In this document: piece after piece, positions 35,573 to 45,317 of the stretch
How positions within the stretch are numbered: the stretch's first letter is position 1
Layout: each line of letters opens with the position of its first letter
Source: Dokdonia donghaensis DSW-1
GTDB lineage: Bacteria; Bacteroidota; Bacteroidia; Flavobacteriales; Flavobacteriaceae
Length of the DNA: 64,000 bases
Assembly: GCF_001653755.1 (NCBI RefSeq)
Contig: NZ_CP015125.1
Location: 2,427,501 to 2,491,500, forward strand
Direction of reading: 5' to 3'
Program-made: the position numbers and the translations under genes
Notes under the pieces: model-generated
What the model was told of the DNA's origin: nothing
The model's database searches: none
Seen by the model: only the letters and a program-made list of their open reading frames with translations

Positions 35573-36504
35573 TGGGTCACTTTAAAAGATTTTATAGTAG
35601 CTGTTAACCCAGCTTTAGTATCAAAAGGTTTGTTAATTTTCAAAACAGTTTTTATTTTACTATTACTCACTTCGTAGGACTCTGTAAGTTTTTGTAATCG
35701 CTCTTTGTTAAAGGGAAGTTGTAATAATGTACCCATACCTGCAATAAATCTTAGAAAAGATTTATTTATTGCAAGTACTTTGGGTTTTTTACTAATGGCA
35801 AGAGCCATTACTCTTATTAAATCATTAGTCGAGATTGCATAGTCATCTGCCAAATTAAAAACGCCTGAATCTGGTAACCTTTTTAATAGTTCATCTATAA
35901 CGTGCGTGATAGTATTAATCGACACAAAAGAACGCTTATTATCAAAGGCTCCTAATGGGTACGGTATACCTTTGGATACAACTCTATATAATAAATTTAA
36001 ATTTCCTTTGTTACCAGGACCGTGGATCATACAAGGCCTGAGAATATACAATTTTTTATTTGAAGGTAAACTCTTGTTTAATAAATATTGTTCGGCTAAT
36101 GCTTTTGATTTTCCGTAAACAGTTCCTGGTTCATATGGATGATTTTCAGTTAGAACGCCATTTACTTCATCTGCAACCGCTTTTACAGAACTAAAATATA
36201 TAAACACCTTAGCATCAGACTCTAAAAATAAATCAAAAAGTTGTTTTGTAAGCTCTGTATTTACCTCATAATATTCTTCATCATTAGAGGTTTTTTTTAA
36301 ATCGTGTGCTTTTCCTGCAAGGTGAATGAATGCATATGCACTATTAAAATCATTAACAGTAAGATTATTGTAATCTAAAGAAATACTATTTTCCCGCTTC
36401 CGCGAAAGCGGTGTAACATTCCAGTTTTCAGTCTTTAGAAAAGGTAATAGATTCTGACCTACAAAACCACTTGCTCCGGAAATAATAACATTATTCTGTT
36501 TCAT
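35569..36504 (-). CDS. NAD-dependent epimerase/reductase (WbpV/WbiG-like)
   Basis: A 311-residue extended SDR: cofactor loop SGASGFVG (10-17), HLAGKAH, catalytic serine region YFSSVKAV, and Y-x-x-x-K in VYGKSKA. Sequence style and its place directly before the WbpL-type gene match WbpV/WbiG/Gne-like enzymes that reduce a 4-keto-6-deoxy UDP sugar to UDP-QuiNAc or UDP-FucNAc. A one-base-variant palindrome copy encodes LSRKR at residues ~34-38, in the cofactor-specificity loop. Overlaps its neighbours by 4 and 14 bases. Confidence 0.82.
   Translation of the reverse strand: MKQNNVIISGASGFVGQNLLPFLKTENWNVTPLSRKRENSISLDYNNLTVNDFNSAYAFIHLAGKAHDLKKTSNDEEYYEVNTELTKQLFDLFLESDAKVFIYFSSVKAVADEVNGVLTENHPYEPGTVYGKSKALAEQYLLNKSLPSNKKLYILRPCMIHGPGNKGNLNLLYRVVSKGIPYPLGAFDNKRSFVSINTITHVIDELLKRLPDSGVFNLADDYAISTNDLIRVMALAISKKPKVLAINKSFLRFIAGMGTLLQLPFNKERLQKLTESYEVSNSKIKTVLKINKPFDTKAGLTATIKSFKVTQ
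36395..36410. repeat. Palindrome variant (one mismatch), inside the epimerase gene
   Basis: CGCTTCCGCGAAAGCG; one base differs from the perfect 16-mer. Read on the minus strand as LSRKR. Confidence 0.8.
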
Positions 36505-37732
36505 ATAGAATATTCTCTAAATTACTCATTGCGCAATCTAATTCAAAATTAGATTTAAAATAACTGTAGCCATTTTTACCCATTTCTGCCCTGACAGCTA
36601 CATTAGATTTAGATAAAATCTTTAATTGTTTTATAAAATCTTTGGCATTACCAGCTTCGGCAGTATAGCCGCATTTGATATCATTTATAAGATCACTTCC
36701 TTCACCATTTAAAACACCTATTATAGGTTTACTCATACTTAAATATGACTGTACCTTTGCTGGGACAGTTTTATTAAATACCTCTTCATTTTTTAGAGAA
36801 ACAAGTAATGCATCTGCTTGTTCGTAAAAACTTGCCATATACTTAGAATCAAACCTCCCAAAAACAAAAAGCACATCTTCTAAATCATCTTTTACTATAC
36901 TCTCTTTAACAAAATTAAGCTTTCGTCCATCTCCTATTAATACTATTTTTATATTATCTTCTTCCGTAAGCAATTTACACCCTTCGATAATAGTATCCAT
37001 ATCCTGAGCTTCTCCAATGTTGCCAGCAAAAAGTAAGATAAAGCCTGATGGCATTTTTGGGATTTCCAAATTATTTTTATCAAGTGACAAATCCTTTGAC
37101 CAATTTGGAAAGTACAACATCTTTGATATATCTTGACCTTGAGATATTATGGTTTTGCTAAAACTCTTTGAACTTATTAAAATTCGATCACTATGGTTGT
37201 AAATAAATTTCGTCAGATCATTGAAAAAACCAATGATTTTTTTATTCTTAATATTCCCTGCAGAAATTAAACTATCGGGCCACAAATCTAACACCCAAAA
37301 TATTATAGGTGCTCTTGTCAGTTTTTTAATAACTATTGCAGGTAATCCTTGAGTTATAGGTGATGGTTCATGAACTATAATTTTATCATAATTATTGAAA
37401 ATTGCCAGAAACATACCACGTATTGTCGCGAAAAAGGTCCAACTAAAATAATTCAAAGCAAGCCTAGGTCCAGATGAATTTCCTCTGGGACTTAAAACAC
37501 TTCTTATAACCTTGACTCCATTAATAACCTCTTTCCTCTTTTTAAATAAAGAATAACCGCTATAATACTTACCCTCAGGATAATTCGGTATCCCAGTTAA
37601 TACAGTAACGTCGTGACCTCTTTTAGACAACTCAAAAGCAATATCATTACTCTTAAAATTTTCAGGGTAGAAATATTGAGTTACTAATATGATCTTGAGT
37701 TTTTTCCTACCGAGCTTATTCACTCCAAACAA
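36491..37732 (-). CDS. Glycosyltransferase family 4, WbuB-like
   Basis: A 413-residue GT-B glycosyltransferase. LVTQYFYPENFKSNDIAFEL then GHDVTVLTGIPNYPEGKYY are typical of WbuB, which transfers L-FucNAc in O-antigen synthesis; the C-terminal lobe has FAGNIGEAQDMDTII and a late PAKVQSYLSMSKPIIG. Immediately downstream of the three UDP-L-FucNAc genes, as in known FucNAc loci, so L-FucNAc or a close relative is the likely donor. It starts at 37732, overlapping the 2-epimerase gene by 17 bases; the first ~11 residues are atypical, and translation might begin slightly later. Confidence 0.85.
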   Translation of the reverse strand: MFGVNKLGRKKLKIILVTQYFYPENFKSNDIAFELSKRGHDVTVLTGIPNYPEGKYYSGYSLFKKRKEVINGVKVIRSVLSPRGNSSGPRLALNYFSWTFFATIRGMFLAIFNNYDKIIVHEPSPITQGLPAIVIKKLTRAPIIFWVLDLWPDSLISAGNIKNKKIIGFFNDLTKFIYNHSDRILISSKSFSKTIISQGQDISKMLYFPNWSKDLSLDKNNLEIPKMPSGFILLFAGNIGEAQDMDTIIEGCKLLTEEDNIKIVLIGDGRKLNFVKESIVKDDLEDVLFVFGRFDSKYMASFYEQADALLVSLKNEEVFNKTVPAKVQSYLSMSKPIIGVLNGEGSDLINDIKCGYTAEAGNAKDFIKQLKILSKSNVAVRAEMGKNGYSYFKSNFELDCAMSNLENILYETE

Positions 37733-38846
37733 CTCTTTTAATATAATCGGTATAACTCAAAATTATACGGACCACTTTCTCACTTACATTAGGCATACTA
37801 TAATCTGAGACTTCTCTAAAATTTCGTTTGTTGAGATTTTGTCTCATAACTTGACTAAGACCTTGCATTATACGCACCGGAGATAGTCCTACCATCATCA
37901 CAGAAGCTTCTTCCATTGCCTCTGGTCGCTCATGAGCTTGACGTATATTTAAAGCTCTGAAGTTTAAAATTGACGATTCTTCTGAAATAGTACCACTATC
38001 TGAGAGTACCGCATAACTATTCTTTTGGAGAGCGTTATAATCGTTAAAACCAAGAGGCTTTAAAAATTGAACATTTTCATGCATTTTAATTCGCTTTTTC
38101 TCTATCATATTACGAGTACGAGGATGGGTACTCATAATCACTGGAAAATCATACCTTTCGGCTACTTGATTGAGACTTTCCATAAGATTTTTGAAGTTTT
38201 GTTCGCTACTTATGTTTTCTTCTCTATGAGCGGAAACAACAAAGAACTTCTGATTTTCCAAACCGAGACGCTCAACTACATCAGATTTATTTATATCCTC
38301 TAAATAGTAATTTAGAACCTCGTACATAGGTGACCCTGTTTTAATAATTCGATCTGCTGGCAAACCTTCCTTCAAAAGGTATTCTCTAGCAATATCACTA
38401 TAAGTTAGATTCACATCGGCAGTGTGATCAACAATCTTCCTATTAGTCTCTTCTGGAACTCGTTGATCAAAACATCTATTACCTGCTTCCATATGGAAAA
38501 TAGGTATGTGGCGTTTTTTTGCAGGTATAGCACAAAGACAACTATTAGTATCTCCTAAGACAAGAAAAGCATCTGGCTGTAAATCCTCTAAAACTTGATC
38601 AATTTTGATCATTATATTTCCTACTGTCTCAGCGGCATTCTTTCCAGCTGCTTCTAGGAAGTAGTCGGGCTTTCTTAAACCTAAATCATCAAAGAAAATT
38701 TGATTTAGCTCATAATCATAATTTTGACCCGTATGAACTAGAGTATGTTCAATAGCCTCAGAATGGTCTAACGCTTGTAGTACCCGTGATAATCTTATTA
38801 TTTCTGGTCTAGTGCCTACAACGGTGGTTACTTTTAATTTTTTCAT
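37716..38846 (-). CDS. Non-hydrolysing UDP-sugar 2-epimerase (CapG/FnlC/WecB family)
   Basis: A 376-residue GT-B-fold epimerase. TVVGTRPEIIRLSRVLQAL (residues 5-23), HTGQNYDYELNQIFF, HMEAGNRCFDQRVPEETNR and SDSGTISEES are the hallmark segments. In the CapE-CapF-CapG pathway this enzyme makes the last step to UDP-N-acetyl-L-fucosamine; the adjacent capF- and capE-like genes support this over plain WecB (UDP-ManNAc). 12 bases after capF. Confidence 0.9.
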   Translation of the reverse strand: MKKLKVTTVVGTRPEIIRLSRVLQALDHSEAIEHTLVHTGQNYDYELNQIFFDDLGLRKPDYFLEAAGKNAAETVGNIMIKIDQVLEDLQPDAFLVLGDTNSCLCAIPAKKRHIPIFHMEAGNRCFDQRVPEETNRKIVDHTADVNLTYSDIAREYLLKEGLPADRIIKTGSPMYEVLNYYLEDINKSDVVERLGLENQKFFVVSAHREENISSEQNFKNLMESLNQVAERYDFPVIMSTHPRTRNMIEKKRIKMHENVQFLKPLGFNDYNALQKNSYAVLSDSGTISEESSILNFRALNIRQAHERPEAMEEASVMMVGLSPVRIMQGLSQVMRQNLNKRNFREVSDYSMPNVSEKVVRIILSYTDYIKRVVWSE

Positions 38847-38858
38847 TATAATATGTTT

Positions 38859-39977
38859 TTATACCTCTACAAAGAAAGTATCTGCATCTGTTGGGTTGTA
38901 AAATTCATTAATCCAGAAAATAGTATAAAGTTCCTCATTTCCCGTATTTTTTATGTTATGAGTGTACCATATTGGTATATCCACATATGATGGTTGATCA
39001 CCTGAAATATCGAAAGTTAAAACCTCAGTATTATCTATTTTCCGCATTTCTATGCGCGCTTCACCTTTTATAACAGAAAAACGCTCAATTTTCCGTGTAT
39101 GGTAATGATTACCTCTGGTAATATTTGGTACCGTTGTAGAGAATGAAACTTGCCCACCTTGCTGTAACCTTATAAGTTCGACAAACGAACCTCGCTCATC
39201 TGAATGCTCAGTATATAACCTTGGGAAATAGCTTTCGTGATTAATAAAAGATCTGTATGTATTAAATAAATTAAGTTCAAAAGGTGTGGGTAAATTTGGA
39301 ATTACGCCATTATCAAAATATAAATCTTTATAATTTTCAAGCAACCTAAGCGTCTCTTTAACAGTTATTTTAATATCACTATCCACCTCTATCTCTAAAT
39401 GATCAGTGCCATCTCCTATAGGTCTAAGCATTTCTTTAACAAGATTGTGCACATATATAAGACTAACTTCAGAATCATTTTCAACAGTAGGAGAACCTCC
39501 AGTCGTAAGTAAATGGCAAAAAGTTGCTATAAATGAGTTGTAAAATGGTTTGCCAAATGCTCCAAAAACGTTAGGAATAACAAAACTAACAACACGAGCA
39601 TCGTGTTCAATACCCCATTTTTGCAATAACTGTTGTCCTACTTTTTTAGATTTCCCATAAAGATTATCTTGATCTTTTTGAGTTGAAGATGAAAAATAAA
39701 TACTTGGAATACTTCCTGTACGCTCTAGAGCACTTATTAAAGTCTTTACTAAAGTAATATTTGAATTATATATTATTTGCTGATCCTCATGTCTATTCAT
39801 TGCAGCCAGATGATAAATAACATCACAAGATGACACAAAAGCATCTAGTTTTGAAGTATCTTCAAAATAGTCTCTTTCAAATTGAACTATAGAATATTTT
39901 TCTGGTTCTAGGTTTATAGTGTTTACAAGGTGCCTTCCTAAAAAGCCCTTATTACCGGTTACTCCTATTTTTATCAT
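38859..39977 (-). CDS. CapF/FnlB-type bifunctional reductase with C-terminal cupin
   Basis: A 372-residue two-domain enzyme. Residues 1-~245 form an extended SDR (VTGNKGFLGRHLV at 6-18; YGKSK as the Y-x-x-x-K), and ~250-372 form a cupin with metal-binding RGNHYHTRKIE. This pairing is that of CapF (Cap5F/FnlB/WbjC): the cupin epimerises at C3 and the SDR reduces C4 in UDP-L-FucNAc synthesis. It overlaps the upstream small cupin gene by four bases (ATGA). Confidence 0.92.
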   Translation of the reverse strand: MIKIGVTGNKGFLGRHLVNTINLEPEKYSIVQFERDYFEDTSKLDAFVSSCDVIYHLAAMNRHEDQQIIYNSNITLVKTLISALERTGSIPSIYFSSSTQKDQDNLYGKSKKVGQQLLQKWGIEHDARVVSFVIPNVFGAFGKPFYNSFIATFCHLLTTGGSPTVENDSEVSLIYVHNLVKEMLRPIGDGTDHLEIEVDSDIKITVKETLRLLENYKDLYFDNGVIPNLPTPFELNLFNTYRSFINHESYFPRLYTEHSDERGSFVELIRLQQGGQVSFSTTVPNITRGNHYHTRKIERFSVIKGEARIEMRKIDNTEVLTFDISGDQPSYVDIPIWYTHNIKNTGNEELYTIFWINEFYNPTDADTFFVEV

Positions 39978-40408
39978 TTACATATTTCTTTTTGAATGTC
40001 AAAATAATCTATTTCAAACCTATGCTCATCATTTAAAGCTCCAAGCATATAGTTTGAAAAAACCCCTAGGGAATGCTCATCTGTTTGTGCTTGTATACAT
40101 GAAACATAACCAGGAGGAACATAAAGCACTTGAGGCTCAAGTTCCGATATTTCAAAAACCTGACAATCTACAGGTTTTCCTTTCTCATAATTTTCAAAAG
40201 CAATCAAACTAATCTTCAATCTCCCTTTAAGTGCTTGAAACCATCTACTTTCAATTTTGTGTCCCTGCCACCCTCTTTGAAAAGAAGTATTACAATTTGA
40301 AATTTGATAAAAACGTCTTATATCTTTCAAATCAAAATCATTAACAAAGATGATTTTTCCACGGACATCTTCCGCTTTCCCTCCATTTATAAGAGCAGGT
40401 TGTTTCAT
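39974..40408 (-). CDS. WxcM-like/FdtA-type small cupin
   Basis: A 144-residue single cupin resembling WxcM-like sugar 3,4-ketoisomerase/epimerase proteins: GWQGHKIESRWFQALKGR (~48-65) and VLYVPPGYVSCIQA (~94-107). It is inserted between the capE- and capF-like genes, which are usually adjacent in UDP-FucNAc clusters, with three- and four-base junctions. It may shift the pathway to a different stereoisomer or keto-sugar, or assist the CapF cupin. The function is inferred from fold and place only. Confidence 0.72.
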   Translation of the reverse strand: MKQPALINGGKAEDVRGKIIFVNDFDLKDIRRFYQISNCNTSFQRGWQGHKIESRWFQALKGRLKISLIAFENYEKGKPVDCQVFEISELEPQVLYVPPGYVSCIQAQTDEHSLGVFSNYMLGALNDEHRFEIDYFDIQKEICK

Positions 40409-40410
40409 TA

Positions 40411-41427
40411 TTATTGCTTTCGTGAAACCGCCTCCTCTATAATAGAGAGTTTTTCAATAAGTAATTTCATTCCTGCAGCATCTAACTGCTCAGTGTTATG
40501 AGAGTGATAATCATCTACTGTAGAAATATCTTCTTCTCCTTCAGAGAAAAATTGTGCATAGTTAAGATCCCTATTGTCTGCTGGGATTCTAAAGAAGTCA
40601 CCCATATCCTCTGCTTTTAACATCTCTTCCCTAGTACATAGAGTTTCATATAATTTTTCTCCATGTCTTGTGCCTATAACTTTAACTGGATTATCTGCCT
40701 TAAAAATATCCTTCATAGCCGTTACTAGGTCTCCTATAGTTCCTGCAGGGGCTTTATTTACGAACAAATCACCTGATTCTCCTTGTTCAAACGCAAAGAG
40801 AACTAACTCCACAGCATCATCAAGAGACATCAAAAATCGTGTCATATTTGGATCTGTAACAGTAATATTCTCTCCAGCTTCAATTTGATCTATAAATAGA
40901 GGTATTACAGAGCCACGACTTGCCATAACGTTTCCATATCTTGTCAAACACACAGTAGTATTTGTTAAGTTACGAGAAGCAGCTATCGCAACTTTTTCCA
41001 TTAATGCTTTAGAAATACCCATTGCATTAATAGGATAAGCCGCTTTATCTGTACTTAAACAAATAACTTTATTAACGCCACATGTTTCTGCTGCATCAAT
41101 TACATTTTGGGTGCCAATTACATTAGTTTTTGTTGCCTCCATAGGAAAAAACTCGCAAGAAGGAACTTGTTTTAAAGCTGCAGCGTGAAAAACATAATCA
41201 ACGTCTCTCATCGCTTTTAATATACTATCAGCGTTCCTAACATCACCTATATAGAACTTTAACTTAGGATTATTAAAAGCTTTACGCATATCATGTTGCT
41301 TCTTTTCATCTCTCGAAAAAATTCTAATTTCTTTGAAATGATCAGTGTGTAAGAACTTTTTCAAGACAGCGGTACCAAAAGAACCTGTACCTCCAGTAAT
41401 CAACAATATTTTATTTGAGAAATTCAC
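40411..41427 (-). CDS. CapE/FnlA-type UDP-GlcNAc 4,6-dehydratase/5-epimerase
   Basis: A 338-residue SDR without membrane segments. Cofactor loop GGTGSFG (12-18), FSRDEKKQHDMR (38-49), HAAALKQVPSCE, and STDKAAYPINAMGISK (125-140) with M136-x3-K140 replacing the usual tyrosine. These are the features of soluble CapE/FnlA, first step of UDP-L-FucNAc synthesis. The 3' end (EAVSRKQ) carries a decayed palindrome. Starts the capE-cupin-capF-capG module; a 76-base gap upstream may hold a promoter. Confidence 0.92.
   Translation of the reverse strand: MNFSNKILLITGGTGSFGTAVLKKFLHTDHFKEIRIFSRDEKKQHDMRKAFNNPKLKFYIGDVRNADSILKAMRDVDYVFHAAALKQVPSCEFFPMEATKTNVIGTQNVIDAAETCGVNKVICLSTDKAAYPINAMGISKALMEKVAIAASRNLTNTTVCLTRYGNVMASRGSVIPLFIDQIEAGENITVTDPNMTRFLMSLDDAVELVLFAFEQGESGDLFVNKAPAGTIGDLVTAMKDIFKADNPVKVIGTRHGEKLYETLCTREEMLKAEDMGDFFRIPADNRDLNYAQFFSEGEEDISTVDDYHSHNTEQLDAAGMKLLIEKLSIIEEAVSRKQ
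40416..40429. repeat. Palindrome variant (degenerate), 3' end of the capE-like gene
   Basis: GCTTTCGTGAAACC, two bases from the perfect core; read as SRK. Confidence 0.5.
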
Positions 41428-41503
41428 AGAATAATATTTTAAATTTTATTAAACAAAAAAACGCATCTTTTCTTGAATTGCCTAATATTTAAGCAAAACT
41501 ATA

Positions 41504-42628
41504 TTAACACAAATCGATAAGGTGATTGAACGTTTTTAGAGAACAACTTTCCCAGTCATATTTTTGCGATAGCGACTTAGACATATTAGCCTTTTCTAAT
41601 AAAGCGGAGGAATCGTTTAAAGACGTTCTAATAACTTCCTTAATTGAACTAATATCTAATGGATTAAAATACAAAGCAGAATTCTCCAGAAATTCTGGCA
41701 TAGGCATTTTATCACTTGATAGTATAGGTAAACCAGATGACATAGCCTCAATTAGTATATTAGGCATATTCTCACAAGTAGAACCATATATAAACGCATC
41801 TGACCGCTCATACTCCACACTTAACTTATCATGCGGCAGTGATTCTTTAAATTGAATCAATTCATTTTTTAGTAAGGGTTCTAATTCTTTAAAACCTCCT
41901 GCTTTGGGACCTATCAAAGTAAGACTTATTGGTAAATTAAATTCTTTAGACAATTCTATCACGGCTTTAGCTATATTTGCTTGATGTTTATATACATCAA
42001 TTATAGATACATATAAAAATTTAAATGGATTTTTAGAATTGCAATCCTCAATGCTTCTCACCTTTTTAACTGGTCTGGAAAAAACCTCGCTAACACCATG
42101 ATTAATAATCACCGAATTTTCCCCAAATAATTTATATTTTTTGGCAAGATACGTTTTTGCATAATTTGAAATGAAAATCACCGATTTTGCATTTTTAATA
42201 GAACGGGTCTGTAAGATTCTCAAAATTTTAAAGCGAAAAAAGTTTAAACCAAAACCAAATCGATTCGACTCCTCTTTCTCAAAAACAAGCATATTTCGAC
42301 ACATAGTAACGTAAGGAATACTTTTACTAAAGAAAGCCCCACCTGGATTAAATACTAAATCAAAATCTCCATCATTCAACAATTTCTTAAAAAATTTAAA
42401 AAGCCACCATCTTCTTTTTAACAAACTATTGGAGCAAGACACCATTACTACTTTATCATAGACTGCACTATCTCTGATCTTATGCAGAACATCTTGAACA
42501 CCTAATATTGTTATTCTTTTATATCCTAAAACTATTAACTCTTCATCGCTAATTATGTTTAATATGCTAACTAGATGGGTTACGCCTCCACCACGGATAA
42601 TATTTGAGGCATCTATTAATAATTTCAT
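41504..42628 (-). CDS. Glycosyltransferase family 4
   Basis: A 374-residue GT-B enzyme. N-terminal MKLLIDASNIIRGGGVTHLV and C-terminal ERSDAFIYGSTCENMPNILIEAMSSGLPI with the E-x7-E signature of GT4. Donor and linkage cannot be read. No palindrome, AT-rich, four-base overlap (ATGA) with the next transferase gene: part of the variable central block of the locus. Confidence 0.87.
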   Translation of the reverse strand: MKLLIDASNIIRGGGVTHLVSILNIISDEELIVLGYKRITILGVQDVLHKIRDSAVYDKVVMVSCSNSLLKRRWWLFKFFKKLLNDGDFDLVFNPGGAFFSKSIPYVTMCRNMLVFEKEESNRFGFGLNFFRFKILRILQTRSIKNAKSVIFISNYAKTYLAKKYKLFGENSVIINHGVSEVFSRPVKKVRSIEDCNSKNPFKFLYVSIIDVYKHQANIAKAVIELSKEFNLPISLTLIGPKAGGFKELEPLLKNELIQFKESLPHDKLSVEYERSDAFIYGSTCENMPNILIEAMSSGLPILSSDKMPMPEFLENSALYFNPLDISSIKEVIRTSLNDSSALLEKANMSKSLSQKYDWESCSLKTFNHLIDLC

Positions 42629-43806
42629 TGAATCAAAATTTTATCTAAAAAAACTTTTACTGCATTAAGGTATTTCTTTTGAGAAAAATCCAAACTAGAT
42701 TTTAAAGCTTGTTGTTTCATTTGGAAAAGTTGTTCATCTGAGATATTCCTGATAAACTCTAACGATTCTACGATTTTCAATTTATCTAGTGAATCGATAA
42801 TTACCCCATTGTAATCATTTAAAATAATTTCTCTAGTCTCCCCATTATCACTAATTAAAACAGGAATACCCATTGACAGACTTTCTATTAATTTAGTTGA
42901 AAAACCAGCTTTTGCAAAACGCTTATTCTCTCTTAAAATGACGCTAAAGTCAGATTTAGCATAAAAGTTAAGCACCTCACTATGGGGCATCTTACCATGA
43001 AACAATACATTTTCAGAAATTGAAATATTGGGACTATATTTTAAGAAATCTTCTTTACTAACTCCTATAATATTAATACAAAAAGATTTTTTGAACCGAG
43101 TTTCAGATAAAATATTAATTAAAATTTCTAACTCATCCTTCTTGCCTGGATTCCCTGCATATAACAATTTTTTTAAAGAATGATTAGGCGTGCTCAATAA
43201 TTGATTTTTAACTTCTGTTAATGCAATACTATTCCCTTTCAATAATAATGGTGGGATTCTTAATACATTCATATTATATTTTCTGTACCAATCCTGAAGA
43301 AAAGTACTTATTACGATAACATTTTTGAGGTAAGGATAACCGAATTTCATTTTAAGAAAATTATCAATTGCAACTGGACCAAAACGTCCGCCTGGCAGAT
43401 GACTACTTTCGTACCACTCTGTACAATCCCCAATAATGGGTATAGAATATTTACGAACTTCTCTACTGAGTTTTACTTGCTCTATAAATGTAGAATTGTA
43501 TAAAATAATAGCTTTAATATTTGTATTCTTGAACAAAATATTTTTTACAAATAAAGATCTTTTATTTCCTCTCTTAAAAAAACCCGTTACTTTTTTAAAA
43601 CCTTTATAATCATTATCAAGCTCAGCTAGTGAATGGTATTCAAATCCATCAAAATAATTAGTAGATAAATTACACACCTGCTCTCCTCCTGCAAAAATAA
43701 CTTTGTAACCTAAGTCCCTCAACATCTGTCCTAAACCGAGTACCCTTTTTGCCGCAGCATCACCTTCAGGAAATCTAAAAGCTCCGGTAATTATTATAGT
43801 TTTCAT
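42625..43806 (-). CDS. Glycosyltransferase family 4
   Basis: A 393-residue GT-B glycosyltransferase. The N-terminus (TGAFRFPEGDAAAKRVLGLG) has the loop that binds the acceptor side, and the C-terminal lobe has LLYAGNPGKKDELEIL and GFSTKLIESLSMGIPVLISD with the GT4 glutamate signature. AT-rich like its neighbours. Specificity unknown. Confidence 0.85.
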   Translation of the reverse strand: MKTIIITGAFRFPEGDAAAKRVLGLGQMLRDLGYKVIFAGGEQVCNLSTNYFDGFEYHSLAELDNDYKGFKKVTGFFKRGNKRSLFVKNILFKNTNIKAIILYNSTFIEQVKLSREVRKYSIPIIGDCTEWYESSHLPGGRFGPVAIDNFLKMKFGYPYLKNVIVISTFLQDWYRKYNMNVLRIPPLLLKGNSIALTEVKNQLLSTPNHSLKKLLYAGNPGKKDELEILINILSETRFKKSFCINIIGVSKEDFLKYSPNISISENVLFHGKMPHSEVLNFYAKSDFSVILRENKRFAKAGFSTKLIESLSMGIPVLISDNGETREIILNDYNGVIIDSLDKLKIVESLEFIRNISDEQLFQMKQQALKSSLDFSQKKYLNAVKVFLDKILIQ

Positions 43807-43852
43807 ATTGTTATTAATACTAATTTAAGAAAGTCGAGTTTGAATATTTAAA

Positions 43853-45316
43853 TTAAGATAATTTATTCCATTTTTGAAAAACAGCTAAATGCTTTATTAT
43901 CTCAAAAATTTTAATTAGCATTACATCCTTATTAAAATAAAGTACAACTCCAAAAAATAATACAATCGACAATCCATTAAATACTAGCGATATATAACTA
44001 TTCTCCCATTGCACAAAGTACAACATGTAAAGTGGGATAGAGTATAAAAAGTACGATACTGCTACTTTACTGAAAACAGTAATATTAAATTTTTTGTAGA
44101 CTATCATAAAAAGAACTAATAGACACAACGCGATTACTATTAGTGTTGAAAATAATATTTGAATTGAAGATAATGCTTCGAAAAAAAAATATTTAAATAA
44201 AAGATTCAGTATTCCCGCAATTAAAATTATAACAAAATATAGACTTTCCTTTCTAAGAACTAGAAATACATTGGTTTTCAATGATTCCATAAATATATAT
44301 AGAATTATATAAGAACAAAAAATAGTGAATAATACTATACCGTCTTGATAAGATTCTCCTCCTAATATTAAAAGTATTTCTGCTGAAGAGATAACTATAA
44401 AGCAACAAAATGGGAACAGTAATAAGCAAATGAATTCAAAAGTTTTTTTAAGTCCAACATGATAGGCTTCGGGACTATCTTTCAGGTACATTGTTAATTT
44501 AGGTGTTACTACCATAATAAAAGAAAATATTACCGAAGCACACAAAAGTACAACTCGCTCACCTAACACATATATTATAATATCAAAATAATTTTTTTTC
44601 TCACCTAAAATTAATTTGTCTAGTTGAAAGTAAAGCAAAGTCCAATTAATCATAAAAAAAATTATAATCATTCTCTTTAAATGACCAAAATTTAGGCGCT
44701 TTATCCTAGTAAAACTAACGTATTTAAAAACATTCACAAAAGATATCAAATTGTTAAGTAAAATGAATCCACAAATACTTAACAAGTATAATTCGTCTGC
44801 AGATTCACCATTTATAAATATGAAAGTAAAAATGATAATTAAAAATCTAAGTACTAAGGTTTTAATACTAATAAACTTAAACTTTTCTAACCCTTCAAAG
44901 ACCCATTCAACGTTGAAAAATGTACCAAAAATCTGAATCCCAGCGATAGTGTAATAAACTGGATTAATCTCTTGAAATCCAATATAATTAGCATAGACAA
45001 TAAAGGAAATTAACGCCAAAAGATTAATAATTGTTCTAACAAAGAAAAGGTGTGTGAAAAAGTTATTTAATTTAGCCCTATTTTGTCTTAAGTGACAGAC
45101 CTCTCTAAATCCGTAGATATATGTGCCTAAATCCCCCACAACATAGAAATAAGTCATTACTGTAAGAGCCAATTGTAAACGCCCCATATCCTCCGGAATT
45201 ACTTGCCTATAAACATAGGGTATAATTAAAATGGGGGCTGCTATTTTTGAAATATTCAAAAGAAGACTAAACAAAAAATTTGAGGCAAGGGAGGGACTTT
45301 TTGTAGTTTGATCCAT
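43853..45316 (-). CDS. wzx: Wzx-type flippase (MOP superfamily)
   Basis: A 487-residue integral membrane protein with 12-14 hydrophobic helices. The N-terminus (LASNFLFSLLLNISKIAAPILIIPYVYR) is characteristic of polysaccharide transport proteins. It should flip the undecaprenyl-linked repeat unit to the periplasm. Two bases separate it from the polymerase gene. Very AT-rich and palindrome-free, typical of serotype-specific genes. Confidence 0.87.
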   Translation of the reverse strand: MDQTTKSPSLASNFLFSLLLNISKIAAPILIIPYVYRQVIPEDMGRLQLALTVMTYFYVVGDLGTYIYGFREVCHLRQNRAKLNNFFTHLFFVRTIINLLALISFIVYANYIGFQEINPVYYTIAGIQIFGTFFNVEWVFEGLEKFKFISIKTLVLRFLIIIFTFIFINGESADELYLLSICGFILLNNLISFVNVFKYVSFTRIKRLNFGHLKRMIIIFFMINWTLLYFQLDKLILGEKKNYFDIIIYVLGERVVLLCASVIFSFIMVVTPKLTMYLKDSPEAYHVGLKKTFEFICLLLFPFCCFIVISSAEILLILGGESYQDGIVLFTIFCSYIILYIFMESLKTNVFLVLRKESLYFVIILIAGILNLLFKYFFFEALSSIQILFSTLIVIALCLLVLFMIVYKKFNITVFSKVAVSYFLYSIPLYMLYFVQWENSYISLVFNGLSIVLFFGVVLYFNKDVMLIKIFEIIKHLAVFQKWNKLS

Positions 45317-45317
45317 A

